From the NCBI RefSeq assembly GCF_014764405.1, contig NZ_CP061725.1, forward strand, positions 1 to 64,000: DNA of 64,000 bases, given 5' to 3'. Of this stretch, positions 18,052 through 27,646 are shown one piece after another. The stretch is from Micromonospora craniellae. GTDB lineage: Bacteria > Actinomycetota > Actinomycetes > Mycobacteriales > Micromonosporaceae. Each line of letters starts with the position of its first letter. Positions within the stretch are counted from its first letter, which is position 1. The translations under genes and the position numbers were made by a program. Below the pieces are notes generated by a model, which saw nothing but the letters and a program-made list of their open reading frames with translations, was not told where the DNA came from and did no database searches.

Positions 18052-18282
18052 GCGTCGTTTACGCCACCGCAGCCGGGCCGTCCGCCCCGCCATCGGCAGA
18101 TCTCGTGGCCGGGTCGTGGTCCACTGCTTCACCCGCACGGCCCGGAACCCGCACTGCGGGCAGCATCGTGCCTGCTCATCACCGGTGGACAGGTGAACTA
18201 CGGGGGAACCGTCCGGGTGCAGCTCGACCCGATCGGCCACCAGGCCGTCCAGGCCCAGCAGCCGGGTCGTATCGTTGACCAT
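18052..18282 (-). pseudogene. ISL3-family transposase, N-terminal fragment
   Basis: About 77 residues (MVNDTTRLLGLDGLVADRV, then a Cys pair in CCPQCGFRA) match the N-terminal zinc-finger region of ISL3 transposases. The frame then changes character near 18050, and the catalytic domain is absent. The fragment abuts the response-regulator remnant, so an ISL3 insertion followed by deletion probably destroyed that gene. Confidence 0.7.
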
Positions 18283-18347
18283 GCTCGCAGCTCTTCACTT
18301 GTGACTATCCGACCAGACACTCAGATGATCACTGATGAGCTGCGAGC
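18283..18347. repeat. Inverted repeat next to the ISL3 remnant
   Basis: GCTCGCAGCTC at 18283-18293 is repeated in reverse complement at 18337-18347. The 43-bp spacer makes it a possible hairpin or a remnant of an element terminus upstream of the ISL3 fragment start. Confidence 0.45.
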
Positions 18348-19442
18348 CCTCACGCTCGGGCCGCACTCAGTCGCGAACCCCGCTCAAGTTCGAAGAGCCG
18401 GCATAGACCGGGCACATCCGATCGGACAGAGGTGGATTGAGGGGTGGTCAGTCGGCTGGTTGGCAGACCTTTCCGGTGAAGGCGGGGTCTGGTTGACGGA
18501 ATTGGGACCAGGCCGGATTGGCCCCGATGGGCAGGGGCGGGGCTTGCCAGGCGGCGCTGAGGCGCTGGAGGAGCGGGTACTCGTCGCGTTCCTGCTGGAT
18601 CGGCTCTCCGGTGAGGAAGGCGATCAGCCGGTCTGCGACCAGGGTGCGGTTGAGTAGGCCGCCGTGTACGCCGGGCATCTGGAAGAAGGGGATTCGGCTG
18701 TACTCACCGGGCGGTGCTTCGGCGGCCGTGGTGGTGGGAATGAAGGCCAGCATGCGGATGCCGGGCACCGGGCACATGAGTTGGTTGCGGTAGAACGGCG
18801 CGTCGTCGACCAGGGACCGGATGAACGGTTCGTCCGGGCCGGTGTCCGGACCGCCGACGAGGCGTATCACGCCGAAGACGAGCCGTAGCTGCCATCCGGT
18901 GACCAGGCCCCAGCCTCGATCCTCGTGCGGCGGCGGATAGTAGGCGCGTCCGGCGTTGATCAGGGGGCTGAACATGGCCAGCGTGTCGACAGCCGGGTGT
19001 GCCCCCTGCTCAAGGTAGGAGCGGGCGACCATGGCCCCCTCGCTTTCGCCGATCAACGCGATCGGCCGACCGGTACGCCGGTGCAGCCGTTTCACCTGTT
19101 CGTCGAGCAGCCGCACACTGTCCGCTACTGAGATCGTGGTGTCCTGTGGCCGGTAGGGCAGGGGTGTGCCATCCGGGCCCAACCCTCGGTAAGAGAACCG
19201 CTCGACACGGTCGTCGGCCGGGGCCGTGCCGGCGTAGGAGGAGCGATACCCGGCGAGGACGATGACAGCTTGTGGCACGTCGGTGGGCAGCGGGCGGTCA
19301 AGCACGACGGCCTCGGCTCGCAGGTCGTCGCCGGGCACGGTGTCCACGAGCGGCGGGATGAGTAGCGGTACCGCGAGGGCGAGAATGGCCGCGACAGGGG
19401 TCGCCGGCACCATCGCCCACCGTGTCGACGAGGGTTCGATTA

Positions 19443-20495
19443 GGTCGTGTGTCATAAGTGCCGTTCGAGGCGCCGGAGCCAGTTGTCGATCATGCTGATG
19501 GTGGCGGTGGCTTCGTAGCGCACTGCGAGTTTGTCGTAGCGGGTAGCCACGGCACGGTGCTGTTTGAGCAGGCTGATGCCGCACTCCACGGCGTGACGCT
19601 GCCGGTATGCGCTGGGGTCGAAGGCGGGTGGCCGGCCACCCGCCGAGCCCTTCTTACGACGGTTCGCGGCCTGGTCGGCCTTGACCGGGATGACACAGCC
19701 GATACCACGGCGCCGCAGGTAGCCGCGGTTGGCCTTGCTGCTGTACGCCTTGTCCGCCAGGACCCGCTGCGGCCGACACCGGGGCCGCCCGACACCGAGA
19801 CGAGGCACCCGGATGCGGTCCAGCACAGTGGTGAACTGCGGGCTGTCGCCGCGCTGCCCACCGGTGATGACGAACGCCAGCACCATGCGGCCCTGCTCGC
19901 AGGCCAGGTGCAGCTTGGTCGTCAGACCGCCCCGGGACCGGCCCAGCGCGTGATCCGCCGGCTCGGCGGCGCTGCTGCCGCCCGGCGGCTCGACCTGCGT
20001 GTGACTGCCCCGCGGGCGCCGGCGGCGTGCTGATGCGCCCGCACGATCGTGGAGTCCACACTCACGTCCCAGGAGATCAACCCGAGCGCGTCGGCCCTAC
20101 CCTGCAACCCGGCCAGGATCCCCGCCCACACCCCCGCCCGCTGCCAGCGCCGGTACAGCCCGTACACCGTGCGCCAGTGCCCATAGCAGTCCGGCACGTC
20201 CCGCCACGGCGCACCCGTACGGACCCGCCACCTGATCCCGTCAATGAGCTGCCGCTTGCTCCACTTCGGCGGCCGACCCGGCTTCTTCCGCCCGGGCAGC
20301 AACGGCTCCAGCACCGCCCACTGCGCGTCGGTCAGGTCGTGCCGCCTCGTCACCGCTACGCTGGCCACGAGGTCTCCGTGCAGATGGTTGTCTTGGTCGA
20401 TAACCCATCTACCGGAGACCTCACCGCATATCGATCACCGACACACCCAGCCGATCACCTCACAGCAGGGCCACGGGCACTTATGACACACGGCC
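19443..20495 (-). mobile_element. IS5-family element J
   Basis: The terminal inverted repeats are GGYCGTGTGTCATAAGTGCC, with the 2-bp duplication TA at 19441-19442 and 20496-20497. Length is 1,053 bp. It carries two overlapping frames typical of the IS427 subgroup, in which the transposase is made by frameshifting. Confidence 0.92.
19452..20368 (-). CDS. IS5-family transposase in two frames (element J)
   Basis: Frame 1 (19922-20368) begins MASVAVTRRHDLTDAQWAVL and carries the DUF4096-type N-terminus and the first catalytic Asp (SVDSTIVRAHQHAAG). Frame 2 (19452 to about 20000) carries LGRSRGGLTTKLHLAC, the second Asp region (VLADKAYSSK) and the final Glu (RHAVECGISLLKQHR). Joining them needs a frameshift between about 19940 and 20010, as expected for IS427-group elements, so a full transposase of about 270-280 residues is plausible. 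Confidence 0.85.
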
Positions 20496-21246
20496 TAGCG
20501 CGCAGCGGACCGTTCGGTTCCACAGCAGTCCGTTGACCACTCCCGCCACGGTGGCCACCGGCACCGTCCACCAACCCGGCAGACTCCAACACAACGCGCC
20601 GGCCATGGTCAGCACCACGAAGTTCAGCAGCGACCAGCCCACCAGTGAGATCGACGGCAGTCCGCGCCACCATGGCGTCACTACTGCGGCCCGTTGCAGG
20701 AATGGCGCCAGCAGGAACATCGGCATCAGGGAGGCCAGTAACACCCAGGACAGGGCCACCACCGACGCGGCCACCGAGATCAGCGCCCACGGCGCGACGA
20801 AGACCGCCACCAGCGCGGCAAGCCCGAGGTTGCGTCGCAGCAGCCACCGCACCGACGACCGCGGCACCTCACCCGGCCACGCCAACACCACCAGCAGCGT
20901 GTGGAAAAGACCTCGGGCCACCACCAGCAGGCTGAGCCAGAACACGAACGAGGGCCAGGAGTCGTGGTAGACGTATAGCCATCGCAGGTCGTGGTAGGTG
21001 TCGTACGGCCACACCGCCGCCGTCTGCGGCGCCAGACCCCGTGCTGCGACGAACCCCATCGAGACCAGAACGGCGGCTTCGATGGTTGGAGACACCGCAG
21101 TCAACAGCACCAACCCAACCAGCCTCCGGTCCGCCGCCAGCACACCGCCCCCCCCTTACCGTCTGCCCTGCCACGCAGACTTCCGTACCCTCTCTGCAGA
21201 TGACGGTGAATTCACGAACACCGCGCCGCGTTCCAGTGGTGGACGG

Positions 21247-21363
21247 CGCTCCATAGTCACCACGATCGCCTACGCCTCGATCATCATGCTGCCCGTCTTC
21301 GTCCTCACCCTCGCCGCGCAGCGGCACATCGTGACCGGAATGACGATGGGCAGCGTCAAATGA
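21247..21363 (+). pseudogene. Carbohydrate ABC permease, C-terminal fragment
   Basis: The last ~35 residues of this frame (TIAYASIIMLPVFVLTLAAQ, ending RHIVTGMTMGSVK) closely resemble the end of MalG-type sugar permeases, which typically finish QRxxVxGLTxGAVKG. No upstream permease sequence precedes it, so this is a leftover of a deleted transporter gene. Confidence 0.6.
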
Positions 21364-21501
21364 CCACGCGCCGGGTGAAACTCAAGCTGGCGCGGGATTC
21401 GATCTGGATAAGCAACTTCCCATCAAATATCCTGGATCGGTTGTGGTTGATGGAAGCCGTTGCGGGTCGATGGTCCCCGCGTCATCGAAGGAGGTCGGCC
21501 A

Positions 21502-22269
21502 ATGCCACTGTCACGGATCCAGGTGTCGCCCCGTATCGCGAACCAACCCGGGCGCCACCGCCGCTGGTGGTGGGCGGCGGGCAGCTCCATGGCCGCTCTC
21601 GTCCTGGCCGCCACCGGCGTGTCCGTGACCGCCGCGCCGGCGACCGCCGGGCCCGGCCTTGCGCCGGAGGTGACGCTGACCAGCCCGACGAACAACAGCA
21701 GCGTGGTGTCGGTATGCTCGGTCCGGCTAACCGCTGACGCGAGAGCCCGAATCGGCATCGTGGACCGGGTCGAATTCCACGTCAACGACGTGTTCGTCGG
21801 CAGCGACACCAGCGCACCTTACGAGTTGGACGTGCCTCCGGGACACCCCGCGTTCCGCAACGGCGACGGCTCTGGCATGCCCCGACACCGGGCGGTAGCC
21901 CGGGTCGTCACCGTCGCACCGGCTGCCACCGCCGACTCGCCGACGGTCAAACTCAGCCTGGTGCCGCCACCGCCGGCACTGATGGTGATCGCCTGCCCGT
22001 CGGGGATCCGGGTGCCCGAGGGTGGCTCGACGACCACGTCCTTCGTGACGACAGCCTGCGCCACCACCCCGGGGCTGACCCTGACAGTGACCGGTGACGC
22101 CGGTATCAGCGTCACACCGTCCGCCTTCCCACCGGGTAGCCGGGAGAACTGGGTCACCGTATCGGCCGCACCCGGCAGCATCGGTGCCATCACTCGCATC
22201 ACCGCGACCAGCAACGGGGCCTCCTGCCTGTCCGCCTCAGCGACGGTCACCGTCGGCCCCCCGACCTGA
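21502..22269 (+). CDS. Secreted Ig-like domain protein
   Basis: The start at ATG 21502 follows AAGGAGG at 8 bp. The 255 residues begin with a twin-basic and hydrophobic signal peptide (SMAALVLAATGVSVTAAPA) and a likely cleavage site after APATA. A bacterial Ig-like domain follows (EVTLTSPTNNSSVV to RVEFHVNDVFVGSDTSAPYE), as in the linker or binding modules of secreted glycosidases. A second beta-rich region ends LSASATVTVGPPT. No catalytic domain is present. The stop lies 13 bp before an IS5 element, so the end seems natural. Confidence 0.7.
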   Translation: MPLSRIQVSPRIANQPGRHRRWWWAAGSSMAALVLAATGVSVTAAPATAGPGLAPEVTLTSPTNNSSVVSVCSVRLTADARARIGIVDRVEFHVNDVFVGSDTSAPYELDVPPGHPAFRNGDGSGMPRHRAVARVVTVAPAATADSPTVKLSLVPPPPALMVIACPSGIRVPEGGSTTTSFVTTACATTPGLTLTVTGDAGISVTPSAFPPGSRENWVTVSAAPGSIGAITRITATSNGASCLSASATVTVGPPT

Positions 22270-22282
22270 ACGGACTCATTTA

Positions 22283-23306
22283 GAGACTGTCGGGCAACTG
22301 GATGGCTACGTCGTGATAAGTTGCTCGGCGTTGATGCGTCGGGCGGCTTCGCGGTCGGTTGCGTTGCTCCACCGGATCGGCCGATCGGCCAGGCGTATCG
22401 TCATGAGTCGAATCATCGCAACCTTGATCATGGCCTCCGAGTTGGCGGTCAGTCGTTCGTAGTCGCGGGCCAGGCGCCGGTTGCGGACCAGCCATCCGAG
22501 CGTCCTCTCTACCACCCATCGGCGTGGCAGGACCTTGAAGCCCTTGATGTCGTCGGTGCGTTTGACGATCTCCAGCAGGATGCCGAGTTTGGTCTTGGCC
22601 CAGCTCAACAGGCTGGAGTCGATGCTGTTGGCGTAGCCGCCGTCGGCCCACACGAGGGCGATGGTGGTGAACGCCTCAGCCAGCCGCGCGAGGATCCGCC
22701 GGCCACCGGGACGGTCGTTGACGGAGGCGGAGGTGACCACCACGACCAGAATCAGCCCCATCGTGTCGACGACCAGGCGCCGCTTGCGGCCGGTGGTCTT
22801 CTTGCCCATGTCGAAACCACGAGACTCGCCGCCTTCACTGGACTTGATCGACTGGGCGTCCAGCACGGCGGCGGTCGGCTCCGCCTCCCGGCCGGCCGCG
22901 ACTCGCACCCGCCGTCGAAGCTCATCGTGAACCCGGTCCCATGTCCCGTTCTTCCGCCACGTCGTGAACCAGCGATGCGCCGCGTCCGCGGGCGCCAGAT
23001 CACGCGGCATCATCCGCCACGGGCAGCCCGACCGCAGCACGTAGAAGATCGAGTCCAGGACCAGCCGATCGCCGTAGACCCGAGGCCGGCCGCCTTTACG
23101 CAGGTCACGCGCCGGTAGCAGCGGCGCGAGGACCGCCCACATCGCATCGGTCAGACTCGACGGATAGCATGAGCGGGCGTCATCCCCGCCGCGATCTTCG
23201 TTGCACACACATCAAGATCATGGCGGGGATGATCCATTTGTCGAGCATCCGTCATCGACGTGTCTCGCCGTAACATTCCGCACCCCACCGGTTACCCGAC
23301 AGTCTC
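22283..23306 (-). mobile_element. IS5-family element K
   Basis: The ends are inverted repeats GAGACTGTCGGGYAAC with the target duplication TA (22281-22282 and 23307-23308). Length is 1,024 bp with one transposase gene. Its right end is directly joined to element L, which used the adjoining TAA as its own target. Confidence 0.9.
22306..23208 (-). CDS. IS5-family transposase (element K)
   Basis: A 300-residue single-frame transposase: SSLTDAMWAVLAPLLPA at the N-terminus, a YVLRSGCPWRMMP helix-turn-helix, the first Asp in AVLDAQSIKSSEGG, the second in VWADGGYANS and the Glu in WVVERTLGWLVRNRRLARDY. All DDE residues are present and the gene looks intact. Confidence 0.93.
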   Translation of the reverse strand: MCNEDRGGDDARSCYPSSLTDAMWAVLAPLLPARDLRKGGRPRVYGDRLVLDSIFYVLRSGCPWRMMPRDLAPADAAHRWFTTWRKNGTWDRVHDELRRRVRVAAGREAEPTAAVLDAQSIKSSEGGESRGFDMGKKTTGRKRRLVVDTMGLILVVVVTSASVNDRPGGRRILARLAEAFTTIALVWADGGYANSIDSSLLSWAKTKLGILLEIVKRTDDIKGFKVLPRRWVVERTLGWLVRNRRLARDYERLTANSEAMIKVAMIRLMTIRLADRPIRWSNATDREAARRINAEQLITT

Positions 23307-23309
23307 TAA

Positions 23310-24202
23310 GACCGCATCTCATTAGGGGTTGTTGCTGGTCAGCAGGTTGAGGCGGGCGGCGCGGCGGTAACAGATCAAAGCGCAGGCCAGGCGCAGGAAT
23401 CCGATGAAGTGAGAAGCCTTACGGTCGTAGCGGCGGGCCAGGCGCCGAAACCGGCTGACCCATTCCAGGCAGCGCTCGATGACGTAGCGGTGCCGGCCCA
23501 GATGAGCGGCCGATTCGATGCCCTTGCGGGCGATCCGGGCGATCATGCCGCGCCGGCGGACCAGCTCGCGGCAGGACCGGTAGTCGTGACCTTTGTCGCC
23601 GTGCAGCTTGGCCGGCCACCGCCGCGGCCGGCCGAGCGGTTGCCGGATCGCGCGCAGGTTGTCGAGCACATCCTCGAGCACGGTGTGGTCGTTGACGTTG
23701 GCAGCGGTCACCAGCACCGTCAGCGGCAGTCCGTCACGGTCGCTGACCGCATGGATCTTGGAGCCGGGCTTGCCCCGGTCTACCGGGCTGCGCCCGGTCA
23801 GGTCCCCCCTTTGAGTGCCCGCACGTGCATAGCGTCCACGCTCGCCCGTGACCAGTCGATCTGCCCGGCAGCGCCGAGCACGTCCAGCGTCGCCTCATGA
23901 AACGCCTGCATGACGCCCTGTTTCACCCGCTCGGTGAACCGGCGATGCGCGGTCGCCCGCAAGATCGGGAACGATTCCGGCAACGCCTCCCACGGGCAGC
24001 CGGTCTGCAACACGTACGCAATCGCCGCGACCGCGACACGGTCATCGATGCGCCGCCGCCCGCCACCCTGATGCCTTTCCGGATGAGCGGGCAGCAACGG
24101 CTGCACGAGGTGCCACAACGAATCCGGGCAGTACTTCTCCACATCACTCACACCCGTACAACGAATGATGTTGGTACTCAACAACCCCTAATGAGATGCG
24201 GT
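23310..24202 (-). mobile_element. IS5-family element L
   Basis: Perfect long inverted repeats (GACCGCATCTCATTAGGGGT and complement) bound 893 bp, with the 3-bp duplication TAA at 23307-23309 and 24203-24205. The left copy of that duplication overlaps the TA duplication of element K, so L inserted right at K's edge after K arrived. Confidence 0.92.
23322..24184 (-). CDS. IS5-family transposase made by frameshifting (element L)
   Basis: Frame 1 (23798-24184) carries the HTH region and the first Asp in SRASVDAMHVRALKGG. Frame 2 (from about 23815 down to 23322) continues LTGRSPVDRGKPGSKIHAV, then HGDKGHDYRS and VIERCLEWVSRFRRLARRYD. They meet at AAAGGGGGG on the minus strand (near 23815). A -1 slip there changes GGG-ACC-TGA into GGG-GAC-CTG and joins the two parts without loss. 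This is the usual arrangement in this IS5 subgroup. Confidence 0.85.
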
Positions 24203-25672
24203 CTAAGCCTCGATCCGTGGACGGGACTGGTCCACTGTGGCTGGCACACCGTGGAAATGCGATGAGAGTGCCCTCTGGGCTGGGATGATCGGGTTTGTCC
24301 AGAACACGAATCACACCAGTTCGGAAGGGCACTCTCGGTGCAAGGATCTCATGCCTGGCGGTCGGATGGCGCGGTGTTCGACGAGGACAACCTCGTGTCG
24401 CATGCGGGGCTGGTGCCGCTGCTGGAGTTGGCCGAGCAGGCCGGGTTGTCCCGGTTGCTGGACGAGCACGTCCGGTTCGTCGATGAGCGGGTCAGGTCCG
24501 GGGCCGCGAACTCGACGCCGAAGCTGACCTCGATCATCGCCGGGATGGCCGCCGGCGCGGACAGCATCGATGATCTGGACGTCATCCGGTCCGGTGGGAT
24601 GAAGAAGCTGTTCGGCGGGGTGTACGCGGCCGCGACGCTGGGGATCTTCCTGCGGGAGTTCACTCACGGTCACAGCCGGCAACTGTCGGCGGTGCTACGC
24701 CGGCACCTTGTCGCGCTCGCCGAACGAACACCGGTGCTCGACGGCATCGACGAGCGCGCCTTCGTCGATATCGACTCGCTGCTGCGTCCGGTGTACGGGC
24801 ACGCCAAGCAGGGCGCCTCGTTCGGGCACACGAAGATCGCGGGCAAGACCATTCTGCGGCGGGGTCTGTCACCCCTGGCCGTCACGATCTGCACCGAGAC
24901 CGCGGCGCCGGTGCTGGCCGGGGTGCGGTTGCGGGCCGGGCGTGCCGGCTCGTCGCGGGGGGCGGCGAGCATGATCACCGAGGCGATCAACACCGCCACC
25001 GACGTCGGCGCACGGGCGCAGAACATCCTCGTGCGCGGCGATTCCGCGTACTGCGCCGGCAAGGTCGTCGCCGCAGTGGTCAAAGCCGGGGCGAGGTTCT
25101 CCTTCGCCATCGCCCGTAACCCGGCCGTCGACGCCGCGATCGGCAGCATTCCCGACGAGGCGTACACGCCGGTGCACTACCCCGGCGCGGTCGTCGACCC
25201 CGACACCGGTGAGCTGATCTCCGACGCGCAAGTATCCGAAGTGGAACACGCCGCGTTCGCCGGCACCCGCTACGAGATCACCGGCCGGCTCGTCGTGCGC
25301 CGCATCCTCGACGCCAACACCCAGGACCCCCTGTTCCCGGTCTGGCGCTACCACCCGTTCTTCACCAACAACCCCGAGCCCGTCGCCGACGCCGACATCA
25401 CCCACCGACGCCACGCCATCTGCGAAACCGTCTGGTCCGACCTCATCGACGGACCCTGGGCCCACCAGCCATCCGGCCTGTCCGGCGCTAACGCCGCCTG
25501 GAGCATCCTCGCCGCGATCTGCCACAACCTGCTGCGCGCCGCCGGCACCCTCACCGGCATCACCCGCTATACCGTGGCCCGCGGCGCGACCCTGCGCACC
25601 CACCTGATCAACATCCCGGCCCGCCTCGCCCGCCCCCAACGCCGACCCATCCTGCACCTACCCACACACTGG

Positions 25673-27377
25673 CCTCCCCGAGTCAGAGGCGATTTGACTG
25701 ATCGAGGGCGATAAACGAAAGGTGCTCCTGACCTGCAAGGATTTGGGTGTCGAGTCCATGTCCACAGCAGAAGCGGGTGCACCTTTCTGGTGAGTAAGGG
25801 TAGCGGGTGGGATCAGCGGCTGGTCGTCGGCGCGGGCGGGAAGGGTCTGGTCGGTCACGCGGGTGCGGTCCTGCTGCGCAAATGCGCAGATCGGACCGGT
25901 CTGACCAGCGGTTTGAACAAGGTGCTACCGCGCGGCAAGGGCCCTGGGTGGTGGGATCGCGGCACGGTCCTGGTCTCACTCGCGGTCGCGATCGTGCTCG
26001 GCGCCACGAGCATGTCCGACATCGCGGTCCTCGCCCATCAGGGATTGGTCTTCGGTGATCGGCCGTCGGAGCCAACCGTCCGGCGAGCGTTGGCCGGTCT
26101 CGACGAGACCGCGCTGAAACGGATCGGCAAAGCGCGGGCGAAGGTCCGCGCTCACGTATGGGCCCTGCTCGCCCGCCGCCCGCAAGGGTTCCCGTGGCTG
26201 ACGGTGGCGGGCAAGCTGCTGTCCGGGTGGGTGGTCATCGATCTGGACGCCACCCTGATCACCGCTCACTCACCGAAGCAGGGTGCGGCGGCCACGTTCA
26301 AGAAGGGTTTCGGGTTCCATCCGCTCGGTGCGTGGTGTGCGAACACCGCGGAATGCCTGGCCATGCTGCTGCGGCCCGGCAGTGCCGGCTCGAATACGGT
26401 CGCCGATCACATCCGGGTTCTCGGTGAGGCGATCGCTCAGTTGCCGGTCGCCTACCGGCGCAAGATTCTGATCAGGGTCGATGGGGCCGGTGCCACCCAC
26501 GACCTGCTCGAGCACATCGAGGCGATGAACCGGCTGTGGCGCAGCGTGAAGTTCACCGTCGGCTGGACGATCACCGACGCCGACGAGATCGCGATCGAGC
26601 AACTGCCTGCTGAAGCGTGGACCGACGGCCTCGCCCAGGACGGCACGGCCGTCGACACCGCGCATGTCGCGGAACTGACCGGCCTCAACCAGCGCCTGGA
26701 GAACTGGAACGGCCGGCTACGGCTGCTCGTGCGGCGCACGAAGCCGTCGGCCCGGCACGCGAAGAATCTCACCGCGCTGGAGAAGCGGACCGGCTGGCGG
26801 TACGCGATCGTCGCCACCAACATCAGCCGGATCGCCGGGGTGCCGGGCTCGCACCAGCCGCAATGGATCGACGCTTTGCATCGTTCGCACGCAGGAGTGG
26901 AAGACAAGGTGCGCACGAACAAGGCCATGGGCCTGCGGAACCTGCCGTCGAAGGCCTGGACCGTCAACCGCGGCTGGGTCCTCGCCGCCAACATCGCCGC
27001 GGACATCACTTCCTGGACCCGGTTGCTCGGCCTGCACGACCAGGACGACCTCGCCCACGCCGAACCCGCAACACTGCGTTACCGGCTGCTGCACCTGCCC
27101 GCGAAACTGGCCGCCCACGCCCGCCGGCGTGTCCTGTCCATCCCCGAGACCTGGCCGTGGGCCGACGCGTTCACCCTCTGCTGGCAGCGCCTCACCCTGC
27201 TACCACTGACAACCTGACCCTGGACCCCTGTACCTACCAGTAGAAAGACCGTGACCGAGGGCCCGGAGAACTCGCGCTTCCACAGCGACACGTGGCGATA
27301 TCACACCCAAACCGGGTGGACAAAACGGTCAAGCCGAAACGGTCAGGCAGGGAGCAAGACCCTCTGACGGATCGAGG
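25673..27377 (+). mobile_element. IS1380-family element, copy X2 (1,705 bp)
   Basis: Same ends as X1 and X3, with target duplication CTGG (25669-25672 and 27378-27381). It lies inside the transposase gene of IS1380 element I. Confidence 0.94.
25790..27217 (+). CDS. IS1380-family transposase (X2)
   Basis: Intact 475-residue transposase, identical in sequence to that of X3. The first catalytic Asp is in WVVIDLDATLITAHSPKQGA, the second probably in ILIRVDGAGATHDLLEH, and late conserved residues occur around NKAMGLRNLPSKAWTVNRGW. A short region upstream of the start (AGCGGGTGCACC) holds the probable promoter within the element. Confidence 0.93.
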   Translation: MSKGSGWDQRLVVGAGGKGLVGHAGAVLLRKCADRTGLTSGLNKVLPRGKGPGWWDRGTVLVSLAVAIVLGATSMSDIAVLAHQGLVFGDRPSEPTVRRALAGLDETALKRIGKARAKVRAHVWALLARRPQGFPWLTVAGKLLSGWVVIDLDATLITAHSPKQGAAATFKKGFGFHPLGAWCANTAECLAMLLRPGSAGSNTVADHIRVLGEAIAQLPVAYRRKILIRVDGAGATHDLLEHIEAMNRLWRSVKFTVGWTITDADEIAIEQLPAEAWTDGLAQDGTAVDTAHVAELTGLNQRLENWNGRLRLLVRRTKPSARHAKNLTALEKRTGWRYAIVATNISRIAGVPGSHQPQWIDALHRSHAGVEDKVRTNKAMGLRNLPSKAWTVNRGWVLAANIAADITSWTRLLGLHDQDDLAHAEPATLRYRLLHLPAKLAAHARRRVLSIPETWPWADAFTLCWQRLTLLPLTT

Positions 27378-27646
27378 CTGGCCCCGCGCCGACGCCTGGT
27401 CCACCCTCTGGCGGACCATCTTCGTCACCTGAACACACCACCCCACGCACGCAACACCCCCACCAGCACACGCACCCGCGCTCACCCGACGATCACAGAA
27501 ACCGAGCACGCTGGGCAGACCAGCGAACCAACCGCGTCCACAGCCGAACAGGACCGACACAGCGGATCACGAGACCAACTCGAACTACGTCCACGGATCG
27601 AGGTGACGTGATCCGAAAAATCCGGACTCGAACCAAATGCAATCTA

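Larger units (their letters stand above)
18448..21143 (-). pseudogene. Membrane-anchored alpha/beta hydrolase split by IS5
   Basis: Two open frames, 20498-21143 (upstream) and 18448-19442 (downstream), are one gene interrupted by an IS5 element at 19443-20495. Removing the IS and one TA duplication joins the frames exactly: VRCA-L-IEPSSTRWAMV. The N-terminal ~215 residues hold about five or six hydrophobic helices (LVGLVLLTAVSPTIEAAVLV, ALVAVFVAPWALISVAASVV). A further helix (VAAILALAVPLLIPPLV) precedes a hydrolase domain with the nucleophile elbow LIGESEGAMVA and a late His (GVHGGLLN). A protein of about 570 residues would result. As it stands the downstream half could start at an ATG supplied by the IS end (MTHDLIEP), keeping the hydrolase domain. 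Confidence 0.82.
24338..27432 (+). pseudogene. IS1380-family transposase split by X2
   Basis: Residues encoded by 24338-25672 run from GTG (MQGSHAWRSDGAVFDEDN) to LHLPTHW. Removing X2 and one CTGG restores the rest, PRADAWSTLWRTIFVT and a stop at 27432. DDE-type motifs are present (FVDIDSLLRPVYGHAKQGA, VRGDSAYCAGKVV). In its current form the frame reads a few residues into X2 and stops at 25714. Confidence 0.88.
24207..27603 (+). mobile_element. IS1380-family element I, interrupted by X2
   Basis: Inverted repeats CCTCGATCCGTGGACG and CGTCCACGGATCGAGG mark the ends. The transposase is interrupted by IS1380 copy X2 at 25673-27377. No matching duplication is seen (TAAG left, TGAC right), so at least one flank has been rearranged. 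Confidence 0.88.

Noticed and set aside
24869..25657. 262-residue Gly/Asp-rich frame antisense to the IS1380 transposase
   Set aside because: Low-complexity shadow; no domain.
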